DNA from: Onchidella celtica
Taxonomy: Eukaryota; Mollusca; Gastropoda; Systellommatophora; Onchidiidae
Direction: 5' to 3'
Assembly: GCA_963931925.1 (NCBI GenBank)
Contig: OZ007567.1
Coordinates: 92,501,055 to 92,565,054, forward strand
Length of the DNA: 64,000 nucleotides
This document shows, one piece after another, positions 54,697 through 64,000 of the stretch. Position 1 is the first letter of the stretch; each line of letters starts with the position of its first letter. Both the position numbers and the translations under genes were made by a program. The notes beneath the pieces were generated by a model. It did no database searches and was not told where the DNA came from. It saw nothing but the letters and a program-made list of their open reading frames with translations.

Positions 54697-56863
54697 GTCT
54701 CCAACCTCTCAACTCAGTCCTGGAGCAGTGGGCGGGGCTGAGGCTATCAGGTGTCAGGAGACGACCAGGCCGTCTCAAGTCGTTCTACCTGAGCGCACTT
54801 TGGATACATTTTTATCCAGCAAGCAGCTGAAAGTGTCTGATTTCGTGAATTTTGGCAGACTTTAAAATCAAATATCTAAACAACCAAGTTACCCACAACA
54901 ACATGTGACATGTGCAAGCAAAGTTCAAGATGTGTTCTATTACATGAACATATAGTTACAATTAACCATTGCTAAATCATAATGCCAAAGTTTCTAGAAT
55001 GTTGTCTTTTTAATAAAGGAGATATGAAGACTTTTGTGAAGGGACTCATTAACCAAAAGAAAGCCACTGCTCTGCTCTTTTGCCCCGATCTATTTGTTTT
55101 TTCTCTTTCTCTCTCGTTTTCTTCCACCCTCTTTCTATCACTCTTCCTCTCCGTCTGCCCCATCCTATTACATATATCCAGTTACAACTCATTCATGTAT
55201 GCAGGAATCATATAGTGAAAAGCAAAACCAGAATCTGGGAAACAATACCAAAAAAAAAAAAAATTGTCTTGGCATAAATACTTTGACAGACGAACAACAA
55301 GGTAGCACACTCAACATGTCGAATCAAAAACGCTAATGCACATTCAAAAGGTTATAACTTAGATCAAACTTCTTCATATCTGTTAGAACTTCATAATTAA
55401 TTAAATATGGCTTTTTGTGACACGTGATGGAGTGAACGACTTGTCACAAGCAATGTTCTTCCAGGAAGTGAAATTTTGGATGAACATTTTGACTTGTACT
55501 TGTGCCTGCAAAAAGTGCAGTTGTTTTGGATAGATTTTTGGATCGGTGGAAATGTTTCAGGGGAGACTGGATGACTCTGAGATATTAAGTTGTCAACTGT
55601 GGCATAAAGACCATTCAGCTTGTTAAATTTGTCGGCTAATGCTTCTCGATTCCAGATTTCTTTTTTGTGATGTGCATCTTTTCACCTCTCTGGCCATTTC
55701 TTCCGTAATGTTGTGAAGGACAGTTGCTTTTAAATACTTTTTACAATGATTACGGCTTTCACACTTGTGGCAAATTTTTGCAGAGGGCCTAAAGTACTGT
55801 CATCTGATTCAATGTCTATTCCAAAATATAGGAGTAAGTCTTTGCGAAACAATGCACAGTCTCATGGCATTTTATTTGCCTTCACATCAGCAGAGCTCCG
55901 TACACGGAGGCCACAAACATATTTACAAACATGGCAGAGTTTATTGATTAGGTCAGTGTGACTGACCAGTGTATGGTCCATGATAACTGATTTTTTTTTT
56001 CTGAAAACCAAATAATGGGCATTCTGTTAAATGAAAGTAAAAGCTAGCTAAGAAAAATGTGAAATTGTTGAATGTATCAAAAACTGGGAGAGAGTAAGAG
56101 AAGGGTGAATGAAATAAAGAGATTGAGAGAGAGGGAGTGTAAAACTATATGATGTTGTCTGCTTTTAATTATGTGTAAACTCCTACTAACATAATCGGCT
56201 AACAAGATTTGTTCTAAGCTACAACTTAAAGTTAGGCTACCAACACTCCAATCAGCACCATGCATGTTTCTAGCAACCATATACATAATATTTATTATGC
56301 AAAAGCTTGAAAATGCTGAAATGGAACTGACGGTGTGTCAACAAAACAAATAATATCAGACAACATAAGAAGGCAACGAATTTGATGTTTGGACATTTGC
56401 ACTGGGCTTAAATTGCCCTAAAAGTGGATGGGAAACAGAATGCTGAATTAAGTGCTAATTCTTGGATAATTGAGTTTATATGACCTACATGACTAAATCA
56501 TCAGACTTCCTTAAACCTGACCTTTTATGCAAATATGATCAATAAGAATAGTTACAGTAGTGTCCTGTTTATGAATCTCATATCAGCATGTAGAACTATT
56601 TTTCGTGAATTTCTTCATCAACTTTCTGCCTGGATAGCTCTTCACAAACGCTCACAATATGCTGCCAAAGGATTCAAAATCAAACACGAAAATGACACAA
56701 AATTTTAATCCACTGCAGATCATCCACTGTGTGCGCTCAGGTAGAACGGTATCTAATTACCAGGTGGCCTGGTGGAGGCGACTGTAAAAGGGCAATAAAT
56801 CTATCAACCCACCCCGCCCATCTGCTCCGAACTGCTTTCCTGACTTGGTATAGTAGTGGAGAC
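54697..56863. mobile_element. 2.2-kb TIR DNA transposon with zinc-finger remains
   Basis: Ends GTCTCC...GGAGAC flanked by CATG at 54693-54696 and 56864-56867; removal restores the flanking Polinton reading, so the site is well defined. A reading as GGTCTCC...GGAGACC with a 2-bp AT duplication is also possible. Subterminal 18-bp inverted repeat CGTTCTACCTGAGCGCAC at 54781-54798 and 56731-56748. Minus-strand remains at 55480-55950 include NNCTFCRHKYKSK, CHKCESRNHCKKYLKATV and LCHVCKYVCGLRVRSS, the last with a downstream LLYFGIDIESDD. They resemble the RAG1 N-terminal-type zinc fingers of Chapaev/N-RAG-TP transposons; N-RAG-TP was described in Aplysia. No catalytic core is seen. Confidence 0.7.
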
Positions 56864-56972
56864 CATGTGTCCTAAATTTGAAAACCAAAATAATTTTTCG
56901 ATAAATGTTTTTGCTTTAGAAAAACCAGAAGATAAATATTCTCTATATCCAATTTATACTAGTTGCAATTAC

Positions 56973-57020
56973 CAGCAAAGTTGCAATTTCATTGATCAGC
57001 AGAGCTGCAACTTCATTGAT
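56973..57020 (+). repeat. 24-bp in-frame duplication in polymerase gene
   Basis: Two units of 24 bp at 56973-56996 and 56997-57020 encode QQSCNFID twice. A related TTGATCAGCAGAGCT repeat occurs at the Polinton left edge (48717-48770). Confidence 0.8.
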
Positions 57021-57599
57021 CTTCTATATTTAGAAGATGATGGAAATACTCATTATTGTCTTATAAAGAATTTAGAAAGTTTATTAACAGATAAATCTCG
57101 TAACAAAACTTTCATCTGCAGGAATTGTATGAATGTTTTTACAACATCTAATTCTTTAGATAATCATAAAGAGAAATGCTTAAATCACAAAATGTGTAAG
57201 ACAATACTTCCAAAAAGAAGGTAATAATATTTTACAATTTACAAAACATCATTTCAAATCTAGATTACCGATAGTTTTCTACTGCGATTTTGAATCATGT
57301 AATAAAAAAAATATTTACATCACAACCAAATCCAAATGAACCTTATCAAAATAAAATTTTTAAACAACAAGCTATTAGTTTTGGAATGTACATAAAATCT
57401 GATTATCCCAAGCTGTGTCCTTTTGTGTATCATACATATACCGGAGAAGATCCTAAAGAAAAATTTATCGAAATGATTATGATGTATTATAACGACATCT
57501 GGAAAAAATTTAAATTACTATAAGAAAGCTAAAGCTAAACTAACTTATGCCCAAGAAAAAGAATTTAATGAAGCTACAAATTGTTACATTTGTAATGTT

Positions 57600-57690
57600 G
57601 AATTTTCTGACGAAAAAGTAGAACTTTCTGACGAAAAAGTAGAATTTTCTGACGAAAAAGTAGAACTTTCTGACGAATTTTCTGTCGAGA
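57600..57690 (+). repeat. 21-bp in-frame repeats in polymerase gene
   Basis: Units of 21 bp (57600-57620, 57621-57641, 57642-57662, then a partial) encoding EFSDEKV, placed between two cysteine pairs of the polymerase. Confidence 0.9.
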
Positions 57691-57811
57691 AAGCACAAGA
57701 AGAATTTTCCAACACAAAAGTAAGAGAGCACAATCATTACGATAGTAAGTATCGAGGAGCTACTTGTCAGTCTTGTAATACCAAAGAAGGAAAACAATCT
57801 AAAGTAATTCC

Positions 57812-58963
57812 TGTCACGAGCGAGTGAGCGAGGGTCAATAAGTGCGGGGAAGGGACTTGAAGCGTGCATGTTGTGAGTGAAGTTGAGGCGTAGTAGAGGC
57901 AAAATCTGAATAGTCAGATCACTGCAAGTTAAGAAGTCCAAGGGGACAGACGTGAGAGAGCAGTCGGGAGATTGTGTGTTTTCCAGTGATGACTGGTAGG
58001 TTGAACTATGATTGATAATTATGATGATTGATGTACTATGTTCTCCTATGACCATGATGTAAATAAGTTATATGTGAGGAATGTGAAAGTCATTGATTAC
58101 TGTGTATAGAGATGAGCGATAGATGTAAGTTAGGATCATGGATTCGTAGCGAGTCTGAGTACTGTGTAATACGGTGGAGGTGTGTTACCGTAGAGAAGTG
58201 CAGATGTGTGGTGAGTGAAATGTGGACTATTGTGTGTACGCTTGATGGTTCGTAATGAGTGGTGAAGTGGATAGTAATTGTATGGTGTTATACAGATGTA
58301 ATGTTATTCTTATAGGTGCCGGGGTCGGGCAGAGAAGCCACCCGCGGTGAGCGGACTTGTGCCGGGATCGGGCCGTGAGGCTACCCGTGGTGGAGAGACT
58401 AGCACAGGGGAGAGGCCAGCATAAGGAATTGCTTGGGTTGGGCAGAAGGCTACCCACCGGTCTGCCTGGGTGAAGCTGTCGCGCAGGACAGCGGGAGCAC
58501 ATGAGTCGTGGCAGTCTGGCCATAGACAGGGACGTTGTTATTGAAATGTTAATGTGCTATTAAGATGTTACTGTGCTATTGAGATGCTAATGTGCTATTG
58601 AAATATTAATGTGCTATTAAGACATCGAGGGGAGATTGAGATACGGAGATTAGGTTGAGCAGGAGCCAATAAGAGAGGCCAGCAAGTAATATATATATGG
58701 ATGTGAGGCTGAGGCCAGAGCATAGTTAGAAAGTAACTATCGGGTTGTGGACCCGGAGAAGAATGAATGTTGGGAATACTGACCATTGAATGGTATTTGA
58801 ATTGAGTACTGTAATGTATGTAATTGCACAGATATCTTATCTTTATATATATATATAATAAATGTGTGAGTCTGTTTGGTTGTTCTGTTAAGTGTTATAC
58901 TTGTTCGTTCGTGATTTTTGTCCTGTCATAATTGTTACATCTCCCAGTCTGGGATTTGTGACA
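57812..58963 (+). repeat. Solo LTR related to the first LTR element
   Basis: 1152 bp, TGTCACGAGCGAG to TGGGATTTGTGACA, with a 5-bp target duplication ATTCC at 57807-57811 and 58964-58968. It shares long stretches with the LTRs at 13453 and 20743, above all the last 100 bp, but differs in length and in the middle, so it is a subfamily relative. It was left by LTR-LTR recombination inside the Polinton polymerase gene. Confidence 0.95.
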
Positions 58964-60312
58964 ATTCCAGTATTTTTTCACAATAGCAGTGGTTATCACT
59001 TTCATTTCATAATAGATGAAATAATTAAATATGAAACTCAATATAATAAACTTTCATTGCTTGCTAAAACATCTGAAGAATATATTTCATTTGAATACGG
59101 AAATTATTACAGAAAATTAAGATTCCTGGATAGTTAAAGGTTTTTATCAAACTCTTTAGACGGTATCGTAAATTCTATGGATAATTTTCCAATATTAAAA
59201 AAACATTTCCTGGATAATTCTGATTTATTCAAACGAAAAGGTGTTTACCCTTATAAACATGTTGATTCAATTGATCGATTAAAAGAAAAACAATTACCAC
59301 CAATAGAACGCTTTTACTCAACTTTAAGAAAAGAAGGAATTACAGAAGACGAGTATCAACAGGCTGTAAATGTTTGGAATACTTTTCAATGTAAAACTTT
59401 ACAAGATTATAATGATTTATATCTAAAAACAGATGTTTTACTTTTAGCCGATGTATTTAAAAAGTTTAGGGAATTTTTCCTAATGAATCATGAAATTGAT
59501 CCGTGTTATTGTTTTTCTGCTCCTGGATTAACTTGGCAATGTGGGTTAAAATATACGGGAATTAAACTAGAATTATTAACAGATTTAGACATGCTACTAA
59601 TGTTTGAGAAGGGAATAAGAGGTGGTTATTCAGGAGTTTTAGGACCTCGATATGTAAAAGCTAACAATAAGTGTTTACCAGATTATGACCCTAAAAATAG
59701 ATTAAATTATTTACTGTACCTCGATGCAAATAATTTATATGGAGGAGGAATGTCAGAATCTTTATCGTTTGGAGATTTTAAATGGGAGGATGAATCTTTT
59801 CTTATCAATCCACCTGAAGGAAGAGGATATATTATCGAATGTGATCTTAATTACACAGTTAAAGCAAAAGTAAACACCAGTAGATTCCCTTTATCTCCAG
59901 AGAAACTAAAAGTGAATGAAGATGATTTAAGCGATTTGCAAAAATACTATTTACAATTAGAAGGAAAAAAAGTAGGAAATGTAGAAAAACTAATACTAAA
60001 TCTAAAAAATAAAAAGAATTATATTATACATTACAAATTATTAGAATGTTTTAAATCCCTTGGATTAGAAATTTCTAATGTTCAAAGAATAATTTCTTTT
60101 AAAGAAAGACCTTGGTTAAAAGAAAAAAAAACGATTTTAATACCAATCAAGGAACGAAGTCTGATAGACTTTGAAAAGAATCTTTGGAAATTAATGAATA
60201 ATGCATTTTAAGGAAAAACTCTTGAAAACTTAAGAGACCGAATTGAGTTAAAACTGTCATCAGATAAAGAACAAGTATCAAAAATTTAATTGAACATTAA
60301 TATTTCTCACAT

Positions 60313-61215
60313 TCATATTAGTGATGCATTTTCTTTTTGATCAGATCTATTTTTTGTTTGAAAAGCTATTATGATCCATCTAGGTTTTTCGGGAGAAGCT
60401 TTTACAGATAACCTCCATGAAAATTGAGTTGCTATAGGAACGGTTATTGAATCACATTGTCTACTTCTATAACCAACATTTAATTTTGCTTTTGATTCAA
60501 TAATTTTATACAATTCAAACTTTTGTTGATCTGCTGGTAAAACATGTGGAACATACCATGAGATTTTATCAAGAGTAACTTTTCCTTCGGCAGCTTTATC
60601 ATCACTATAAATTGCAATGTTTGAATCTGGTCTTTTGTACAGAGTAAGTTGTTGAGTAAATCCATAAAGAATCTTATCATAATCCTCTGCGAAACCGAAA
60701 ATATGTTTTAGCGGAATTAGAAAGGAAAATGTTCCTTTAGGATTAGGATATTTTAGCAGTATTATTTGTCTTGTATCAAAACCTTCATTATTCTTAATTT
60801 GGTTGTTAGTATCTTTTATCCACAATAAATCAAGTCCTTGTGATTTTGAAAAGTCATGAGGATACTTGAGCAATCCTAACATTGTTGTTCCTCGTCCTGG
60901 GTGATTTAAATTTTCAATTTCTTGTCCTGATAACTGATATTTTATAAAATTAAACAAATACATTATGCCATTATTACATAAAGTTATCTTATCATCAGCA
61001 GTATATAATGTTTCGTCTGTTTTTGTAAGTCTACCTTTAACTATCATATAGCTTTCACTTGGATGAGTAAAAATATCCTGCAATTCAATAGTTATTCCAA
61101 TTTCTCCTCCGCTGTTTAAATTTGTACAGGTAATAGGAGTGTATTCATGGTATTCATATATTTCAATACTTTCATCTACTTTAAAATCTTCTTTAATCGT
61201 TAGAATGTCTTCCAT
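60313..61215 (-). pseudogene. Polinton major capsid protein (double jelly-roll), broken
   Basis: Starts MEDILTIKEDFKVDESIEIY after the context ATTAAAATGG. Conserved Polinton hexon-type segments follow: TFSFLIPLKHIFGFAEDYDK, GKVTLDKISWYVPHVLPAD, VGYRSRQCDSITVPI, SWRLSVKASPEKPRWIIIAF. In the family this protein forms trimeric capsomers of an icosahedral capsid. The minus-strand late-gene group goes on to the right with penton-like genes and the protease. Broken. Confidence 0.88.
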
Positions 61216-61329
61216 TTTAATAATACCTAATTTGAGTATCTGTAACGGGTGCAATGATATATCGTATTCTACTAATGTGATAATCCTCAAGAAGGGTCAA
61301 ATTATTAATTTGATTTATAATATAATAAT

Positions 61330-61976
61330 TGTCATGATCACATTTAGCGGAATTAGAAAGGAAAATGTTCCTTTAGTATTTAAACCCGTGCAGAGCTTAG
61401 ATAGAGGCCACATGTAGACAATCCATTTACGAGGTGGATGGTGATAGTCCTCAGCCAGATGAGAGACATAGAGACGCAGTTGAGCAGTCCATATTGTGAG
61501 GAGCGCCATGTTTTAAAGCTCCAGAGCCTAAGCTACTTGGTTTGATATAAACCCACAGCGTTTACATCCAGCGCTCTCACTCCCAGTGAGGGCCGCATGG
61601 TGAGAGTCCATATCATAACATGTCTCATTGAATTACCAGAATTTAAACTGTTATATCCGTCGCCACGTGCGCGGATTCTATTTGGCATCTAACTCATATG
61701 ACCTGCAAGTAATTAGAGTGAATAAGTTAGTCTTTATAGAAAGCTGTAGTTTCATTAGTTAGATTCAGTTGCCTTTGAATTGATATTTATATTTATAATT
61801 ATATTTGTTGCATTAATTCCTGTAATTAAACTGCCCTACAGTTCTGCTAAAAGTCAAAGCAATTGATTTATTTAGTTTTTAGAGTGCAAGTATTTTTTTT
61901 GTGTGTTCGTCGATTGTGGGAGCGGACCTCGAAAGAGTGTCAGTCGAATTCTCCCCATCTAACCCACATCGCGACA
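61330..61976. repeat. Solo LTR of another family, between capsid genes
   Basis: 647 bp, TGTCATGATCAC to CATCGCGACA, flanked by ATAAT at 61325-61329 and 61977-61981. The TGTCATGA start is like the second LTR element, but the body is different. Bases 61343-61376 equal 34 bases of the capsid gene (60707-60740) in the same orientation. AT-rich flanks make a chance target duplication possible. Confidence 0.65.
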
Positions 61977-62535
61977 ATAATCAAGGTTATAAGATAAAAC
62001 TTTTTCAGGTTCAATGGTAATTTTTGGTTTATTTTTTTCAAATTGTATAATTACTCTAAATTCCTTATTTTCTTTTTCAACATTTAGCCTGTAATCAGTT
62101 AATAAAGGTATTTTTTTGTCATATTTTTTAATTGTTATACCATCAATAATAAAAGTGGATCCTTCGGGTGGCTTTGAGAAAAGGTTGCTTTCTAGATTTG
62201 TTAAATGAAAGGAACAATACGGCGATGGATTACTTTCATAAACAAAGTAGTTTTTACCATTAATTCTTTTAACAATCACAAGGTTACCAGATATTCCGCT
62301 CAGATTTATTAGACCATCGTTTCTTACAGATTGTTTTCCCTCAATGGGTTTAATATCAAGATCCCATTCAGGTTTTTTTAGGAAATTCAGCTCTTTTATA
62401 TATTTCATTTCTCTTTAATTGGAAACGATATAAATTGTTTAGTTCTCCTCTGGATAAAAAACCATCAACATTTTCTAAATTTTCTAAGTTAACTGCATGG
62501 TTATTAAGCGGATTAATTTTCTTGTAATCCATTTT
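61977..62535 (-). pseudogene. Second penton-like Polinton protein, broken
   Basis: Starts MDYKKINPLNNHAVNLENLE after GTAAAAAATGG, then RGELNNLYRFQLKRNEIYK, KKPEWDLDIKPIEGKQSV, PYCSFHLTNLESNLF, EGSTFIIDGITIKKYDKK and KEFRVIIQFEKNKPKI. The order and spacing follow the neighbouring penton-like protein (NLDDLENVEGF / KHEWDVDI / FPVGSSIIIEGKV / DFRIIVKKQKDD), so it is a diverged paralogue with a single jelly-roll fold. The solo LTR abuts its 3' end. Confidence 0.65.
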
Positions 62536-63364
62536 TTACAAATAAATGATTTCATCTAAAGTTACAGGTAACTGTGTAAATCTTATCCGATGAATTATAG
62601 ACTCTTTGTAAATGAGAATATTTTTAAAACTAACATCACCATCTGTTTTTTCGGCTTTCAATTCATTAGGTATCTTTCGGATTATGTAATCATCTTTTTG
62701 TTTTTTTACAATTATTCGAAAATCTTTTGAATTATTTCCCGAAAAACTCATTTGTAATCCACCCATAATTTCTTTGTTATTAAAAGATTCCAAAACTTTA
62801 CCTTCAATAATTATAGATGAACCTACAGGAAAGTCTTCAAGAATCTTTTTTTCATTCTCAAATTCACAATTAAAAGTTAGAATGGTACGTAGCTCATCCT
62901 TAACGTTTGAAAGAAAATATTCCTCATCATGACGTTTTAAAACTGTTGTCTCTCTATATCTGGGAAGTGGAACCAAACTTCCTATAATTCGACCTGAGTT
63001 GTAAACTTTTAGTAATATTTTGTTGTTCCCTTTAGTTGATACTTTATCGCTTCTTAATTGAATATCTACATCCCATTCATGTTTGGTTGGATATAACTTT
63101 AAGTTTTTCATTAACATTTATAAGATTCACAGGTTTATCTTTTACTTCACTTATAAATTTAGGAGGTGGTGAATCTACAATTTCATTTCTAACATATATA
63201 CCTTCTTCATTTAATTTGAAACAATATATAGAATCTTTCTTTCCATTTTCATTAAAACCTTCAACATTTTCCAAATCATCTAGATTGGTTGCATACTTAT
63301 GAATTGGAACAATAGTCGTTGTTGAGATATCCCCACTAGGTATCAGACCGAATTTATCTACCAT
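62536..63364 (-). pseudogene. Penton-like minor capsid protein of the Polinton, broken
   Basis: Starts MVDKFGLIPSGDISTTTIVP after CTTAAAAATGG. Conserved segments: NLDDLENVEGFNENGKKDSI, YPTKHEWDVDIQL, YNSGRIIGSLVPLPRYRET, RHDEEYFLSNVKDELRTILT, NKEIMGGLQMSFSGN, and C-terminal RFTQLPVTLDEIIYL. This is the minor (penton) capsid protein of Polintons, a single jelly roll forming the vertices. About one break. Confidence 0.82.
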
Positions 63365-63383
63365 TTTTAAGGGAAAAAAATTT
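63362..63383 (-). promoter_or_regulatory. T-rich start-codon block before penton-like gene
   Basis: Minus strand AAATTTTTTTCCCTTAAAAA then ATGG. A looser form of the block found at 50152, 51358 and 53769. Confidence 0.5.
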
Positions 63384-63395
63384 AGAAGGAATTTC

Positions 63396-63780
63396 TTAAT
63401 ACAAACTATTAATAATTTCTTGAAAACGTTTTCCTCCTGATAATTCTTTTAAAACATACAAACACAAATGTCCACAAATTACTGTGTTCAGATCTTGTAC
63501 TTGATTAGTAGAATATTGAATATCTTCTTTTTTCTCTCTAAGATATTTTATTATTTCCAAAGGAGGTCGAATTCCATAACTGTCAAAATATTTTTTTTTA
63601 TTGTTAGCATACCAATCGACCCAATGAGTTCCCCCTTTCTTTCCATCACCTAAATTCAGTATTCCACATTCTTTTCTTCTTGGTTTTTCAGGTAATTCAG
63701 TTCTTAAAAAAAACACCTCTAAAATTAGGAATTTTTAATGGCTTAACAGCTTTTAAAATATCAAGATTGGAAAGAGCCAT
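63396..63780 (-). pseudogene. Adenain-type cysteine protease of the Polinton, broken
   Basis: Visible catalytic neighbourhood: GGTHWVDWYANNKKKYFDSY (His and the acidic residue) and NTVICGHLCLYVLKEL (nucleophile Cys). The N-terminal ALSNLDILKAVKPLKIPNF begins at 63780 after TCTAAAAATGG. Adenain/Ulp1-fold proteases of adenoviruses and Polintons mature the virion by cutting after GG or GX motifs. About one break. Confidence 0.85.
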
Positions 63781-63795
63781 TTTTAGATGTAGTTT

Positions 63796-64000
63796 TTAAA
63801 TTTCTCTAATATGAAATCTTATGACAACAGTTTCTCCTCTTAAATTTAAAGGTTTATCATTTTGATCTGTAATTTTAACCTCTAACTTATTTATCGTTTT
63901 CATAGCTACCGGCAGAAAAACAAGATTTTTCGGTTTTTCAACTATTTTATATCCCGGAGATACATTTGGGAAAAAAGAATAAATAACTGGAACGGGTGTA
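63796..64000 (-). CDS. C-terminal end of a Polinton protein, cut by window edge
   Basis: Reads PVIYSFFPNVSPGYKIVEKP, LVFLPVAMKTINKLEVKITD and LRGETVVIRFHIREI to a stop. The ending (vertical beta-strand pattern, LRGE..VVRFH) is common at the C-terminus of a large structural-type protein of Polintons with no known function. The start lies outside the window. Confidence 0.55.
   Translation of the reverse strand, partial: TPVPVIYSFFPNVSPGYKIVEKPKNLVFLPVAMKTINKLEVKITDQNDKPLNLRGETVVIRFHIREI

Larger units (their letters stand above)
54046..60290 (+). pseudogene. Protein-primed DNA polymerase B of the Polinton, broken
   Basis: Segments seen: N-terminal region with RASSYIPIPFKSKNIINVQN and KDNKCFLWSILAKLYP (54.5 kb); zinc-finger like FICRNCMNVF and DNHKEKCLNH (57.15 kb); exonuclease I type YCDFES (57.28 kb); CYICNVEF and CQSCNTKEGK (57.58 and 57.77 kb); DLYLKTDVLLLADVF (59.43 kb); palm motif A YLDANNLYGGGMS (59.73 kb); NNAF region of motif B (60.2 kb). 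This is the family of protein-primed B polymerases that copy Polinton and adenovirus genomes. Two elements are inserted in it (54697-56863, 57812-58963). Many breaks. Confidence 0.88.
48185..64000. mobile_element. Polinton/Maverick, broken, runs off the window
   Basis: A large virus-like DNA element whose recognised parts are a retroviral-type integrase, protein-primed DNA polymerase B, major capsid protein, penton-like proteins, adenain-type protease, zinc-ribbon/PLA2-like protein and several conserved Polinton proteins. The A32-type packaging ATPase is not in view and may lie further right. Breaks are many, roughly a dozen or more. Four other elements have inserted into it (51881-52590, 54697-56863, 57812-58963, 61330-61976). 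The left edge is approximate. It is clearly older than the LTR elements. Confidence 0.9.

Noticed and set aside
55079-55190. Phe/Ser-rich frames in three phases
   Set aside because: Pyrimidine-rich tract inside the TIR transposon; no protein pattern.

Overview
The window looks like nuclear DNA of an invertebrate animal. A mollusc, perhaps a gastropod, is my best guess, but nothing here proves it. The evidence is one intron-rich host gene with GT-AG introns, AT-rich spacers with microsatellites, and a dense, nested load of transposable elements of kinds common in aquatic invertebrates. There are no bacterial operons, rRNA genes or CRISPR arrays.

Host genes. The left 28 kb holds one gene on the minus strand, a flavin-containing monooxygenase (FMO) of 11 coding exons and about 565 residues. 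I assembled it exon by exon: phases agree at every junction and all introns are GT-AG. Its 13.9 kb second intron carries a young, antisense LTR retrotransposon. Other introns hold a hAT-like non-autonomous element, a small MITE, foldbacks and simple repeats. A second FMO first exon lies on the plus strand at 40.3 kb, head to head with the first and sharing its upstream sequence. A decayed piece of an FMO last exon lies at about 0.5 kb. The locus is therefore a remnant FMO cluster.

LTR elements. Two long elements (13.45-21.98 kb and 31.22-39.93 kb) each have LTRs of about 1.2 kb, 5-bp target duplications, and integrase placed before reverse transcriptase, the order of the Gmr1-like branch of Ty3/Gypsy. 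The first has about one break and the second looks whole. Both are young by LTR similarity. Their LTRs differ, but a 100-nt leader with a stem-loop is conserved between them. Two solo LTRs lie further right.

Right third. A decayed autonomous Helitron (about 43.36-48.00 kb) is followed by a large broken Polinton/Maverick that runs off the right end. The Polinton shows a DUF8207-type protein, a membrane protein, a protein-VI-like protein, an integrase, a zinc-ribbon plus PLA2-like protein, a protein-primed DNA polymerase B, a major capsid protein, two penton-like proteins and an adenain-type protease. It was later invaded by a 710-bp non-autonomous Helitron, a 2.2-kb TIR transposon with zinc-finger remains, and two solo LTRs.

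Most unusual signals: a shared T-rich plus TTAAAAATG block abutting the start codons of several Polinton genes on both strands, with a six-copy array of that block before one gene; the conserved LTR-element leader; two penton paralogues; and a 34-bp piece of the capsid gene repeated inside a neighbouring LTR.
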